A stretch of DNA of 64,000 nucleotides from Paenibacillus lacisoli (GTDB lineage: Bacteria > Bacillota > Bacilli > Paenibacillales > Paenibacillaceae): assembly GCF_030580655.1 (NCBI RefSeq), contig NZ_JAUQTB010000001.1, forward strand, positions 62,001 to 126,000. Reading direction: 5' to 3'. The number at the start of each line of letters is the position of its first letter. The first letter of the stretch is position 1. Shown here piece by piece: positions 23,881 to 32,645 of the stretch. Position numbers and translations under genes: made by a program. Under the pieces are notes generated by a model, which did no database searches, was not told where the DNA came from, and saw only the letters and a list, made by a program, of their open reading frames with translations.

Positions 23881-25158
23881 CTATCGCTCCAGTTTCAAAA
23901 CCTGTACCTGTGTACCAGCCTGTAATCCCTTTTGCTCAGGAGGTACGATCATCAGACAATCACTGTCCTTGATGGATACCATTACACTGGACTCGTCGAT
24001 GGCGGCAGGAGTTACCCAGACTCTACCATCCTCTATCTCAAGCCTGGACCTCACAAACCTAGTAAAATTGTTAACCTTGTTAAAATCTTGCCGCAGTGTT
24101 GCAGTCCATGTCTCCAGATACGGCTGCTGATCACCAAGCATTTTCCGAATAGCCGGTCTAACGAACAGCTCGAAGCCTACATAACAGGCTCCGGGATTCC
24201 CTGAGAGGGCAAACAGAAGCTTGCCTTGGACCACAGCTGCTGTCGTTACACTGCCTGGACGCATAGTCACTTTATTGAACAGCATATCAACCTCAGGCCG
24301 TCGAACGAGATCACCCATAATGTCATAATCCCCTACGGAGACACCGCCGCTGGTTACAATGAAGTCATATTCCTGTATTGCCTGATCCAAACGCTGCCGT
24401 GCCAATTCAATATCGTCCGGTACCGAATCTTGTACAACAGCTATGCCGCCGGCCTGTTCAATCTGGGAAGCCAGCATGATCGTATTACTGTTCCTTATTT
24501 TTCCCGGCTGCAGCGGTTCGTCGACCCGCAGCAGCTCGGTACCAGTAGCAAATACAGCGACAATCGGCTTGCTAAACACAGGAACTTGGTGAATTCCAAA
24601 CGTAGCCAGTACAGACAATTCACCTGCAGTAATGCGTGTTCCTTGCCTCAGCAGCAGCTCATCCGGCCGGACTTCAAATCCGACTGGCGTGATATTCGCT
24701 CCCTGATCCATCGGCCTTTTGATTCCAACCCAAGATGTCCCCCCCTCTGTCCTCGACTCGGTCGCCTCCAGCATAACTACGGCATCTGCACCTTCGGGTA
24801 CCATAGCGCCAGTCATAATACGTGCCGCGGTTGTCTCAGTCAAGATCATGTCCGAAGCATAACCACAAGGGATATCATCAATCACTTTCAACCATATTAC
24901 CTGATTGCTTGATGCCTGCTCTACATCTTCACAGCGAATGGCATAACCATCCATACCCGATCTGCGAAAAAAAGGATACGGATGCGGAGCAAACACATCT
25001 TCCGCCAGGAACCTACCGTTAGCTTCGTGAATTGGAACCTTCTCGATCCTGGCCGACCCTACTAATGAATGGGCACGCTTCTGCGCTTCAGATACCTGGA
25101 TCGCTTTCCGGTTAAACTTAGCTGAAGCTATATAAGGATTCTGTGAGGTTTCTCTCAT
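23881..25158 (-). CDS. moeA: Molybdopterin molybdenumtransferase MoeA
   Basis: A 425-residue enzyme that inserts molybdate into adenylylated molybdopterin. Visible features are FRRSGMDGYA with the conserved Asp-Gly, ARIMTGAMVPEGADAVV, the MPT-binding domain with VFATGTEL, GKIRNSN and TSGGVSVGDYD, and SGNPGACYVGFELFVRP. The N-terminus is about 20 residues longer than in many homologues. The ATG at 25158 has GGAGAG upstream. It is the first gene of a moeA-mobB operon; other cofactor genes (moaA, mobA and so on) are not in the window. Confidence 0.95.
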   Translation of the reverse strand: MRETSQNPYIASAKFNRKAIQVSEAQKRAHSLVGSARIEKVPIHEANGRFLAEDVFAPHPYPFFRRSGMDGYAIRCEDVEQASSNQVIWLKVIDDIPCGYASDMILTETTAARIMTGAMVPEGADAVVMLEATESRTEGGTSWVGIKRPMDQGANITPVGFEVRPDELLLRQGTRITAGELSVLATFGIHQVPVFSKPIVAVFATGTELLRVDEPLQPGKIRNSNTIMLASQIEQAGGIAVVQDSVPDDIELARQRLDQAIQEYDFIVTSGGVSVGDYDIMGDLVRRPEVDMLFNKVTMRPGSVTTAAVVQGKLLFALSGNPGACYVGFELFVRPAIRKMLGDQQPYLETWTATLRQDFNKVNNFTRFVRSRLEIEDGRVWVTPAAIDESSVMVSIKDSDCLMIVPPEQKGLQAGTQVQVLKLER

Positions 25159-25325
25159 CGCTCTTCACTCTCCTGCACACAGTTGTTATTGTTATTTCCG
25201 GACCACACACTCTATACAGTTATAACTGGGATTCTCCTCTTCTGCAAGCACTGGGGCTCAATGGTATGATCACATCACAGCAGATCGGCCAGATTGGGGT
25301 ACATTAGACATAAGGAGGAGCCGAT

Positions 25326-25634
25326 ATGAAACCTAATCATTTGCAGCAGTGCGAGCTTTGCGGGAGAGCTGGTGTAGAAACGACTCTGCATCATTTGACT
25401 CCCAAAGAGCTTGGCGGTACTTTTTTGCCTACAGCTAATTTATGTATCCCTTGTCATAAACAAATTCACCACCTCTATACCAACAAACAGCTCGTCGAAC
25501 AGCAATTGAACACGATTGAGGCCCTGCAACACGATCCGGCTATTTCTTCTTTTATCAAATGGATCCGCAAGCAACCGGCAGGAACTATTCCAAGGTCCCG
25601 TAAATCGCGTAATGTGCGCGCCAAGGGACGTTAA
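25326..25634 (+). CDS. Small HNH-type zinc protein
   Basis: A 102-residue protein with CELCGRAG at the start, LHHLTPKELGG in the middle and NLCIPCHKQIHHLY after it. Two CxxC pairs bracket an HH, the arrangement of HNH nuclease domains of the McrA/cas9-like treble-clef type. The tail is basic. It could be a small nuclease or a DNA-binding zinc protein. AAGGAGGAG lies 5 bases before the ATG. It is monocistronic and convergent with the DUF4247-type gene. Confidence 0.75.
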   Translation: MKPNHLQQCELCGRAGVETTLHHLTPKELGGTFLPTANLCIPCHKQIHHLYTNKQLVEQQLNTIEALQHDPAISSFIKWIRKQPAGTIPRSRKSRNVRAKGR

Positions 25635-25654
25635 CCGTTAATTCCGCAGTAAAA

Positions 25655-25700
25655 AAGCACTCCCAGACCTCGATGGTTATCGATAGTCTGTAGAGTGCTT
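25655..25700 (-). terminator. Terminator of the psp-type operon
   Basis: AAGCACTC/GAGTGCTT outer stem with inner AGAC/GTCT and CGAT/ATCG pairs, followed on the minus strand by TTTTTTAC. Confidence 0.8.
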
Positions 25701-25709
25701 AAATTCACG

Positions 25710-26459
25710 TCATCTTCTCCCCCGCCTGGATATGCGTCCAGAACCGCTGCGTGTGCTTGGTTTCTTATACGATTTCTTAGGTGAACCAAAAATGCCGCCA
25801 GACGAAGAGGAGCCGCCTCCATCCCGGGTGATGGAACCTTTGCTTGAGCTCGACCCTCTATTAAAAAGCCCCCCGGAAGAACTTCCGCTGTCTGACTTAC
25901 CGCCTCGACGGGTGATGGAACCGCCACGGTCGACGGTTAATGGCGGAATTGCTTTCTTCTCACTAGTAGTCGGAGCACGATATTGCCCTTGACTTGGCTT
26001 ATAAATATCCCTGCTGTTGTAACCACGATAGGATCCGGAGCCGCGTAAAGAATCAAAGATAGAGTTCAAAATCGTTGCGGTCAGGTATCCCTGCAGAAAA
26101 CTCGAACTGTAATTCTGCTGTACATATTGCTTCGTATCTACTTCAATCAACGTATCTTCAGGCTTAGCGGTATCCTTTTGCAGATGGTACCATTTGTCAC
26201 TGTAGACCAGGAACATCCGGTCAGGGTCTTCCTTGGATATTTGCTCCGGTGTTCGTTCTGCCGACAGCTCGGCTGCAACCTCAGGTACGGTCTTGTTCGC
26301 AGCCCGATATACATAAGAAGTACTGCTGCCGCTGCCGCTGACGGATTCAAGCGGGTAAGTATCCTTAACGTCAGGGGAGCCGCATCCGCTCAAGACGGAG
26401 ATGAACAGGCTCGCGACCAGAATCAGCTTAATGGCATACTGCCATGGGCTCTTTTTCAT
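25710..26459 (-). CDS. DUF4247-type lipoprotein with Ser/Gly/Arg-rich tail
   Basis: A 249-residue secreted lipoprotein. The signal peptide MKKSPWQYAIKLILVASLF leads to the lipobox VLSGC (Cys26). The central part (PEVAAELSAERTPEQIS, DRMFLVYSDKWYHLQ, YVQQNYSSSFLQGYL) fits the DUF4247 family. The last 80 residues are low-complexity Ser/Gly/Arg (SITRRGGKSDSGSSSGG), a positively charged extracellular tail. AGGAGAGG precedes the ATG at 26459. It is the last gene of the PspA-linked cluster. Function is unknown; the context points to membrane homeostasis. Confidence 0.75.
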   Translation of the reverse strand: MKKSPWQYAIKLILVASLFISVLSGCGSPDVKDTYPLESVSGSGSSTSYVYRAANKTVPEVAAELSAERTPEQISKEDPDRMFLVYSDKWYHLQKDTAKPEDTLIEVDTKQYVQQNYSSSFLQGYLTATILNSIFDSLRGSGSYRGYNSRDIYKPSQGQYRAPTTSEKKAIPPLTVDRGGSITRRGGKSDSGSSSGGLFNRGSSSSKGSITRDGGGSSSSGGIFGSPKKSYKKPSTRSGSGRISRRGRR

Positions 26460-26470
26460 CTTAACCTCTC

Positions 26471-26977
26471 CTAAGTTGCCCGGATGACTTTGACATCTCC
26501 CGGGATCACTTTGTCCCCTTCGTACAGCATGAAGCGGCCATCCTGCCATTCAATACGAAGCAGTTTATAATCATCTGCCTGATACTGCCATACGTGCTGC
26601 TCGCCGCCTTGCTTAAACGGAGCTCGTCCTTGAACGGTTACATAGCCGGCGTACTGCTCCTCCAGATAGAATGTCCCGTTATCCAGCTCTACAATGGTTG
26701 GAACTTCTTCCGGGTTATCCAGACGACCATCAATCGGTACATATAAAGCAAATTGTAATACTTCACGTTCCTCAATATGGAGGTATGCGATATCGTTCCC
26801 ATCCTGGAGTGTCAAAACTACAGCATTTCTGCTTCGGTTCTGCACTTTGCCTACCACTTGGTACGTTACGAGAGAAACCTCACAGATATCACCGGGTGAC
26901 AGCTGAAGCATGCTCTTCTCTTTCTTCGGCGGCTCCGGTTTGGCGAATAAATTTGATATTCTTTTGAATACACTCAT
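26471..26977 (-). CDS. DUF4178-type protein
   Basis: A 168-residue protein. The N-terminal amphipathic segment MSVFKRISNLFAKPEP is followed by a beta-rich domain (LSPGDICEVSLVTYQVVGKVQNRS, TFYLEEQYAGYVTVQG, WQYQADDYKLLRIEWQDGRFMLYEG). The pattern matches DUF4178, a family that accompanies PspA-like and DUF350 genes in many bacteria. AGGAGA lies 7 bases before the ATG at 26977. It follows the DUF350 gene by 25 bases. Molecular role unknown. Confidence 0.75.
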   Translation of the reverse strand: MSVFKRISNLFAKPEPPKKEKSMLQLSPGDICEVSLVTYQVVGKVQNRSRNAVVLTLQDGNDIAYLHIEEREVLQFALYVPIDGRLDNPEEVPTIVELDNGTFYLEEQYAGYVTVQGRAPFKQGGEQHVWQYQADDYKLLRIEWQDGRFMLYEGDKVIPGDVKVIRAT

Positions 26978-27002
26978 CGAGCGTTCTCCTGCCTTTCTTC
27001 CA

Positions 27003-27407
27003 TTAGAAGCAAGCTGCAATAATCAATGCGCCGACAAGATGCAGGGTACCGGAAAATAGTCCGTATCCCACCTTGCCCTGCTGGGTACCGCTATCAAGAT
27101 CAAGCGAAGCCCACAGCCGGATAAGAACCCTTACGACGGCTTCCAGTATAAAAAGAATCACAAAAGAAACGACCGAGTAGATTAATGCATCCCATAAACT
27201 GTATGACGTGCTGATGGAACTGGATAATATGTAGCCTTGTGCGGCAAGCTTCATAACCAGCCGTACCGTCACGGCCATGTTGCCTTCCTTTACCTCTTGG
27301 AAATCCCGGTACTTCGTAAATATCGAATCAATGTACATTAATACAAATAACAGCAAAGATCCGGCAACGGTCCACACGACCATCCTTGATACAATCAACC
27401 AATCCAT
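27003..27407 (-). CDS. DUF350-type membrane protein
   Basis: A 134-residue membrane protein with four hydrophobic segments arranged as two similar halves (TVAGSLLLFVLMYIDSIF, LIYSVVSFVILFILEAVV, LVGALIIAACF). This is typical of the DUF350 (YjfL-like) family. The start ATG at 27407 has GGGGG about 10 bases upstream. It sits between pspA and the DUF4178 gene in a cluster comparable to the E. coli yjfJKL arrangement. Function unknown. Confidence 0.75.
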   Translation of the reverse strand: MDWLIVSRMVVWTVAGSLLLFVLMYIDSIFTKYRDFQEVKEGNMAVTVRLVMKLAAQGYILSSSISTSYSLWDALIYSVVSFVILFILEAVVRVLIRLWASLDLDSGTQQGKVGYGLFSGTLHLVGALIIAACF

Positions 27408-27455
27408 TCGCTCACAGCCCCCATGTTCAGTATGTCACTGTCACTGCAATGAAAA

Positions 27456-27485
27456 GCGAAGGAGAATTTGAATCTTCCCCTTCGC
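27456..27485 (-). terminator. Hairpin between pspA and the DUF350 gene
   Basis: GCGAAGG/CCTTCGC with an inner GAA/TTC, followed on the minus strand by TTTTC. It probably terminates part of the pspA transcript and lets some continue into the downstream genes. Confidence 0.65.
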
Positions 27486-27512
27486 CTTCAGGATGACTTG
27501 CAGAGAAATTAA

Positions 27513-28181
27513 TTACTTGTTATCATACTGCTTCATAAGTGCTGCCAGCTCGTCATCAACAGCGCTCTGCTTATTTAGCTGTTCAAATTCATCATCAAGT
27601 GATTTATCCTTGGCTGCCATTTCATTACTTGCCTCAGCTTGAGCTTCCATCTGCAGCATTTTCTCTTCCATACGTTTCATACCGGCGCTCGCAGAATCAG
27701 AGCTGAAGCCATTCATTGCCTTGTTGATTTCAGTCTGTGCTTTGGCGGCATTATAACGGGCTACCAAGGTTTCCCGTTTGTTCTTCATTTCAGTCAGCTG
27801 CTTACGCATTTCGTCCAGCTTGGCACGAAGGTTATCCGCAGAAGCTTTATTCTGGTCATAACTGGCCTTGTACTCATCACGCTTTTGCTCAGCGGACTTT
27901 TTCTCTTCCAGTGCACGGCGGGCAAGATCAACATTTTGAGCTTTGGCCGCCGTATGGGCCTGCTCCTCACGTTTCTTCACCAAAGCATCCTGCTCTTCAT
28001 ACAGCTGTTTGAATTTCTTCTCGATGGCGATCTGGGCAGCTACCGCTTTCTCCGCATCTTCCAGGTCTTCCGTCATATCACGAATGTATTGGTCCGTCAT
28101 TTTGATCGGGTCTTCAGCTTTGTCGATAATTGCGTTGATGTTGGACATAGTCAGGTCACGAAGTCTTTTGAAAATGGACAT
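27513..28181 (-). CDS. pspA: PspA/IM30 (Vipp1) family membrane-stress protein
   Basis: A 222-residue, almost entirely helical coiled-coil protein of the ESCRT-III-like PspA/IM30 family. The N-terminal amphipathic helix MSIFKRLRDLTMSNINAI binds membrane. Long charged helices follow (EDLEDAEKAVAAQIAIEKKF, LEEKKSAEQKRDEYKASY, EKMLQMEAQAEASNEM). Such proteins assemble on damaged membranes and limit proton leakage. GGGAGG precedes the ATG. It is the first gene of a cluster with DUF350, DUF4178 and DUF4247 genes; no PspF or LiaFSR regulator is adjacent. Confidence 0.92.
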   Translation of the reverse strand: MSIFKRLRDLTMSNINAIIDKAEDPIKMTDQYIRDMTEDLEDAEKAVAAQIAIEKKFKQLYEEQDALVKKREEQAHTAAKAQNVDLARRALEEKKSAEQKRDEYKASYDQNKASADNLRAKLDEMRKQLTEMKNKRETLVARYNAAKAQTEINKAMNGFSSDSASAGMKRMEEKMLQMEAQAEASNEMAAKDKSLDDEFEQLNKQSAVDDELAALMKQYDNK

Positions 28182-28421
28182 AATTTGATTTCCTCCCTGG
28201 AAAGTCAGTTAATTGTTTTCTTATGTTTCTATTTACGCAAAGTATCAGTTCTGCGTTTCACTTTTTTAAGCAATTTTTTGCCCACTATATAAATTATTAC
28301 CCTTAATCAGAAAATATCATCCATTTGCTTCAATTGATCAGACGAATAAGCATAAAACAGATGCCGAAAGAGCATAACAAAGTAGAATGTCTTAACGTAC
28401 GGTTTCTGAAAGGAGAATAAG

Positions 28422-29213
28422 ATGAATTTTCGCAGCATTTTAACAATCACAGCTTCGTTCTTTTTTTTACTCATGTTTGATTCCAAGCCTCTATTTGCGC
28501 AGCCTAACAGGGCCGAGCCTATGATCCGGCAGACTACGTTTTATACCGAACAGGCCCCCCTAACCTTAGGAGAGCTAAATCGGAAATACAGAGATACATT
28601 CACCATGCATGGTCCGCGGACACGACAAGTAGCCCTTACCTTTGATGACGTCCCTGACCCGCGCTTCACCCCCCAGATTCTCGATATTCTCAGCAGATAT
28701 CATATTCGAGGAACCTTTTTTGTTGTCGGGAACCGGGCTCACAAGCATCAGGCACTTACAACAAGAATCGCACGTGAAGGGCATGTAGTGGGCAACCACT
28801 CGTTCAGCCATCCCAATTTCAAGAAAAAAACAGTGAACACCTTTCGCACACAAATTTTGCAAACTGAAAATGAACTGGACTCTATTATAGGATACCGGCC
28901 GCGGCTGATCCGCACACCCTATGGAGAAATTAATGAACAACAGGTTAGATGGGCCCGCGCCCGAGGATATAAGGTTGTCAATTGGAATGTGGATTCAATG
29001 GATTGGTCAGGTATCGGCAAGGAGCAGGTTAAGCACAATATTTTGAATAACGTAGGTCCGGGCTCTATTATTCTAATGCACGCCGGGGGAGGCGTTGGCT
29101 CTGATCTGTCTGGAGGAATACAGGCTTTACCTGAGATTATTATGGAGTTGAAGCATCGTGGATACCAATTAGTAACACTTCCTGAAATGCTGAAGGTGCA
29201 GCAGGAAAAATAA
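28422..29213 (+). CDS. Polysaccharide deacetylase (NodB domain)
   Basis: A 263-residue exported carbohydrate esterase family 4 enzyme. A signal peptide lies at residues 1-26 and the NodB domain starts near residue 68. The motifs are complete: TFDD with catalytic and metal-binding Asp75/Asp76, HSFSH with His126 and His130, RTPYG, WNVDSMDW and IILMHAGG. It should remove N-acetyl groups from cell wall GlcNAc or MurNAc units, outside the membrane. AAGGAGAA lies before the ATG. It is monocistronic, with a terminator at 29218-29256. Confidence 0.92.
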   Translation: MNFRSILTITASFFFLLMFDSKPLFAQPNRAEPMIRQTTFYTEQAPLTLGELNRKYRDTFTMHGPRTRQVALTFDDVPDPRFTPQILDILSRYHIRGTFFVVGNRAHKHQALTTRIAREGHVVGNHSFSHPNFKKKTVNTFRTQILQTENELDSIIGYRPRLIRTPYGEINEQQVRWARARGYKVVNWNVDSMDWSGIGKEQVKHNILNNVGPGSIILMHAGGGVGSDLSGGIQALPEIIMELKHRGYQLVTLPEMLKVQQEK

Positions 29214-29217
29214 AGGA

Positions 29218-29256
29218 AAATGACGGGCAGCCATGATTGACTTGTTCCCGTCATTT
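29218..29256 (+). terminator. Terminator after the deacetylase gene
   Basis: AAATGACGGG/CCCGTCATTT 10 bp stem with a long loop, then AATTTTAG on the plus strand. Confidence 0.7.
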
Positions 29257-29262
29257 AATTTT

Positions 29263-29290
29263 AGTTTACATAACTTATGTTATGTTATTT
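29263..29290 (-). repeat. dif-like Xer recombination site 3
   Basis: Read on the minus strand: left arm AAATAACATAA, centre CATAAG, right arm TTATGTAAACT, which is identical to the XerD arm of B. subtilis dif and to the right arms of sites 1 and 2. It lies between two convergent genes and includes the last lysine and stop codon of the LysM-3D gene, so a promoter operator role is unlikely. Confidence 0.5.
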
Positions 29291-29983
29291 ATTGAGGACA
29301 TACAGTTTAACGTTCTGATATCCGAACTGGCTAACGAAGCTGCGGCTTCCCGGAATAAAGATATCAATACGATTTCCTTTGATAGCACTGCCTTTATCTG
29401 AAGCAGTGGCTACATAAGCCTGTTTTGGCAAGCCAGGATGAGAGTATCCCGTAACCAGCACCTTTGTACCTAGAGGAATCACGCTGGAGTCCACTGCAAT
29501 AGTTCCCAGTTTCAACGGGTTCCCGAAGTAATCAACGGCTCCCCAGCCGTTCTCTTCGTTCGCGGCCGAATAGGCCGTTGCTGTAACATTCATCGTCTTG
29601 CTGTAGTTAAAGGATTTCCCCCAAGCCGTCACTTCTTTATTCTCAGAATTCACATTCAATAGTGATTTTGGCTGTAAAGGTACGGGAGAAGATGCTGCCG
29701 AAGCGTTCACCGTACCCGATTTGGCAGCAGCACCCGGGATCACAATCTTGCGGCCGGCATAAATGTTACTGGCTGGTATACCCGGATTGGCTTTAGTCAG
29801 CTTGTCAACACTTACTCGGTACTTCTGGGAAAGCAAATAATATGTATCTCCTTCCTTGGCGACATGCACCTGTTCTGCATGTGCAGGAAGAGTCTGCAGG
29901 AACAAGGCTGCTCCCAGCAGGAGTGCGGCGGCTTTGGCCTGCCATGTGGATTTCTTCGTTGTTATCATGTTTGTTGTCGTCAT
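29285..29983 (-). CDS. LysM and 3D domain cell wall protein
   Basis: A 232-residue exported protein. The signal peptide ends near residue 36 (LPAHA). A LysM peptidoglycan-binding repeat lies at about 38-83 (VAKEGDTYYLLSQKYRVSVDKL). A linker and a 3D domain follow at about 130-230 (MNVTATAYSAA, GTIAVDSSVIPLGTKVLV, ASDKGSAIKGNRIDIF), with the three conserved aspartates that name the domain. Relatives (YocH, YuiC, Rpf/Sps type) are muralytic. AAGGAGG precedes the ATG. A c-di-AMP riboswitch lies in the leader, as for many Firmicute LysM/3D hydrolase genes. The stop codon falls inside a dif-like site. Confidence 0.9.
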   Translation of the reverse strand: MTTTNMITTKKSTWQAKAAALLLGAALFLQTLPAHAEQVHVAKEGDTYYLLSQKYRVSVDKLTKANPGIPASNIYAGRKIVIPGAAAKSGTVNASAASSPVPLQPKSLLNVNSENKEVTAWGKSFNYSKTMNVTATAYSAANEENGWGAVDYFGNPLKLGTIAVDSSVIPLGTKVLVTGYSHPGLPKQAYVATASDKGSAIKGNRIDIFIPGSRSFVSQFGYQNVKLYVLNK

Positions 29984-30004
29984 TGTGATTTCCTCCTTAG
30001 TCAG

Positions 30005-30112
30005 GCCTGCGGAGTTAGCTGTCGGGTTCGGGCTGGAGCTGCCCTATGCTTAACTGCAATTCACCCCAAGACGGTATCTGCTTGAACCCGCCATTTTGGG
30101 ATCCTCCGTACA
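30005..30112 (-). ncRNA. c-di-AMP riboswitch (ydaO/yuaA type)
   Basis: On the minus strand the leader contains the conserved GGGGTGAATTGCAG block, then CCGAACCCGACAGCTAAC, CCGCAGGC and AAGGAGG. These are the hallmark segments of the ydaO-yuaA class. P1 can form between ACGGAG (30109-30104) and CTCCGC (30014-30009). No intrinsic terminator is evident between it and the start codon, so control may act at translation initiation or by an unseen structure. Known riboswitches of this class turn off cell wall hydrolase genes when c-di-AMP is high. Confidence 0.85.
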
Positions 30113-30239
30113 ATCCATTGATTCTGTAATCCGTTTATGTTGATCATGGAAGTTTTGGCCGATTTGAATATATCACAATTTTGTAACCTTTGAACCAAGA
30201 AAATGTTGGTAGCGCTTTGATGCCGGTCTATATAAAAAA

Positions 30240-30274
30240 GGTGCTTTCACTTCATAAAGGGAAGTGAAAGCACC
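30240..30274 (-). terminator. Terminator of the amino acid ABC transporter operon
   Basis: GGTGCTTTCACTTC pairs with GAAGTGAAAGCACC (14 bp) around a 7-base loop. It is followed on the minus strand by TTTTTTATA. Confidence 0.92.
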
Positions 30275-30283
30275 GGCGTCAAA

Positions 30284-31006
30284 CTACAGTACTTTGGCTA
30301 GAAAATCTTGTGTTCTTGCATGCTGCGGATTAGAGAACACTTCCTCCGGCGTTCCTTCTTCCAGAATAACACCTTGATCCATGAAAATAATCCGGTCACC
30401 CACTTCACGTGCAAAGCCCATCTCATGAGTCACGATGACCATCGTCATGCCGCCTTCGGCAAGCTTCTTCATCACATCCAGCACCTCACCGACCATTTCT
30501 GGGTCCAGTGCTGACGTTGGTTCATCGAACAGCATTACATGCGGCTGCATCGCTAACGCACGAGCGATAGCAATACGCTGCTTTTGTCCTCCCGACAATT
30601 GGCTGGGATAAGCATCCCGCTTGTCTTCCAGACCTACTGTACGAAGAAGATCTGCGGCGATCTTCTCCGCTTCCTGCTGAGACTGCTTCCTCACCTGTAC
30701 AGGTGCAATCGTCAGGTTCTGCATAACGGTCTTATGAGGAAATAGGTTGAAATGCTGGAAAACCATTCCCATCTTTTCGCGCGTTGCATTAATATCATGC
30801 TTCTTATCGGTAATTACTTGTCCTTCGAACAGAATCTGCCCGCTGGTTGGCTCTTCCAGAAGATTCAGACAGCGCAGAAATGTACTTTTGCCGGAGCCGC
30901 TGGGTCCAATTACGACGACGACTTCGCCTTTATCAATCTCAATATTGATGCCTTTCAGAATTTCATTTTTGCCGAAAGACTTGTGCAGTTGATTAACGGT
31001 GATCAC
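30284..31006 (-). CDS. Polar amino acid ABC transporter, ATP-binding protein (GlnQ-like)
   Basis: A 240-residue ATPase with Walker [10 protein letters not shown]-loop [10 protein letters not shown], signature LSGGQKQR, Walker B VMLFDEP and H-loop VTHEMGFA. Sequence and length fit the polar amino acid uptake (PAAT, GlnQ/ArtM) group. The start is GTG at 31006, which overlaps the end of the upstream gene by 14 bases and implies translational coupling. It powers the fused binding protein-permease encoded upstream. The substrate (glutamine, arginine, cystine or other) is not determined. Confidence 0.92.
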   Translation of the reverse strand: MITVNQLHKSFGKNEILKGINIEIDKGEVVVVIGPSGSGKSTFLRCLNLLEEPTSGQILFEGQVITDKKHDINATREKMGMVFQHFNLFPHKTVMQNLTIAPVQVRKQSQQEAEKIAADLLRTVGLEDKRDAYPSQLSGGQKQRIAIARALAMQPHVMLFDEPTSALDPEMVGEVLDVMKKLAEGGMTMVIVTHEMGFAREVGDRIIFMDQGVILEEGTPEEVFSNPQHARTQDFLAKVL

Positions 31007-32459
31007 TGGCTCTCAACTTCCTTTCCCATACTCCCAACAGCTTGGATAGAATGAATGTCATGATGAAGTACAGAGCCGCAGCAATAAGGAACGGGCTAAA
31101 GCTCATATACGTTATGTTTTTGACCACACTGGCCTGGTACATAATTTCCGCCATGCCGATCACCGACACGATGGAAGATTCTTTGATAATTGTTACAAAT
31201 TCGTTGCCTATCGCAGGTAGAACCGCCTTCAAGGCCTGTGGCAGGATAATATGGCGCATTGCAGTACCCCGATTCATACCGAGGGAGCGCGCAGCTTCCA
31301 TCTGACCTTTCTCCACGCCTTGAACCCCTGCCCGGAAAATCTCGGCAAGATAAGCGGAGCTGTTAATCGAAAGTGTAATAATGCCCGATTCGATCGGTGT
31401 GAAATTAATACCTGTAGATAATGCAATACCATAGTGGATGATCATCAGCTGTACGAGCATAGGTGTACCCCGCAAAATTTCAACATAGGCGCTGGCCAGC
31501 CATCTCAGGACCGATACATTCGACATACGGAACAGGCAGATAATCAGACCGATAATAAAACCGAAAAATACACTCAATGCAGACAGCAGCAAGGTATACC
31601 CTACACCTTTGGCATAATAACTACGGTATTCCCAGAACACAGAGAAAATGTTTGAGGACTTCTCTTTCATTTTACCTGCTGAAAGGTTGCTCGCGTCCTG
31701 CACCATCTGATCGATTTTGCCTTCACTCTTCAAACGAGCCAATGTCTGGTTAACTGAATTCAGCAGTTCCGTATCACCCTTGCGGATTCCAATGGCCGCA
31801 TCCGAAACAGCATCATCGGGAACCGCCGGTGCGAAGACGATCTCATCGTCGATATACGCTTTGGCTACCGTGTCTTCCATAATGGCTGCATCAACCCGGT
31901 CGGTCTGCAGCTGCATAATAATGTCCGGAATTTTATCAATTGAAGTCAGCTTGGAACCAGGTATACCTTGACCAATCTCCTCCTGGATGGACCCTTTCTG
32001 AACACCGATCTTGGCATTCTCCAGGTCTTTCATCGTCTTGAATTTGTCCTGATCTTCCTTACGAACAACAATACTTTGTGTGGCTCTGTAATAAGGATCG
32101 GAAAAATCAATGCTCTTGCGGCGCTCTTCAGTTGGCGTCATTCCCGAAATGATCAGGTCAATCCGCTTGCTCTGCAGTGCAGCCAGGAGGCTGTCGAAGC
32201 CCATATCCTGAATCTGCAGTTCAGCACCCATATCCTTGGCGATTGCCTTGGCAATCTCGATGTCGAAACCTACAATTTCGTCTTTCCCGTTAATGGTCTT
32301 ATGGAATTCATAAGGAGGGAATTCGGCACTCGTGCCTAAAATGATGACTTTTTTGCTTCCTTCTGTTGAAGTACCTGAAGCAAGGGCTGCCGGTACAGCT
32401 GCGCTAAGCAAAATGACTGTGGTCAGCAGCATAACAATGTAGCGATATACTCTCTTCAA
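30993..32459 (-). CDS. Amino acid ABC transporter, fused binding protein and permease
   Basis: A 488-residue fusion. A signal peptide occupies residues 1-27. A family 3 solute-binding domain (about 37-265; [47 protein letters not shown]) lies outside the membrane. A permease domain of the HisM/GlnP type (about 285-480) has several helices and the EAA loop [14 protein letters not shown]. The binding protein is therefore tethered to the channel. The start is TTG at 32457-32459, with GGGAGA upstream. With the ATPase gene it makes a complete two-gene importer. Confidence 0.9.
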   Translation of the reverse strand: MKRVYRYIVMLLTTVILLSAAVPAALASGTSTEGSKKVIILGTSAEFPPYEFHKTINGKDEIVGFDIEIAKAIAKDMGAELQIQDMGFDSLLAALQSKRIDLIISGMTPTEERRKSIDFSDPYYRATQSIVVRKEDQDKFKTMKDLENAKIGVQKGSIQEEIGQGIPGSKLTSIDKIPDIIMQLQTDRVDAAIMEDTVAKAYIDDEIVFAPAVPDDAVSDAAIGIRKGDTELLNSVNQTLARLKSEGKIDQMVQDASNLSAGKMKEKSSNIFSVFWEYRSYYAKGVGYTLLLSALSVFFGFIIGLIICLFRMSNVSVLRWLASAYVEILRGTPMLVQLMIIHYGIALSTGINFTPIESGIITLSINSSAYLAEIFRAGVQGVEKGQMEAARSLGMNRGTAMRHIILPQALKAVLPAIGNEFVTIIKESSIVSVIGMAEIMYQASVVKNITYMSFSPFLIAAALYFIMTFILSKLLGVWERKLRASDHR

Positions 32460-32645
32460 TCCTGTCTCTCCCTTACTATGCTGTTAGAAAACGATGCTTT
32501 AAACGGCATGTTGTTTTCTCAATAAGCTTTATTGGTATTGCCTATGATCCTACTGCCTGTGTCATTATAGATGAAAATGCATGATTATGCAATGAATTTA
32601 TGCTATACTATTTTTCATTGTGAACCATAAGGAGTGCGATTCTTG

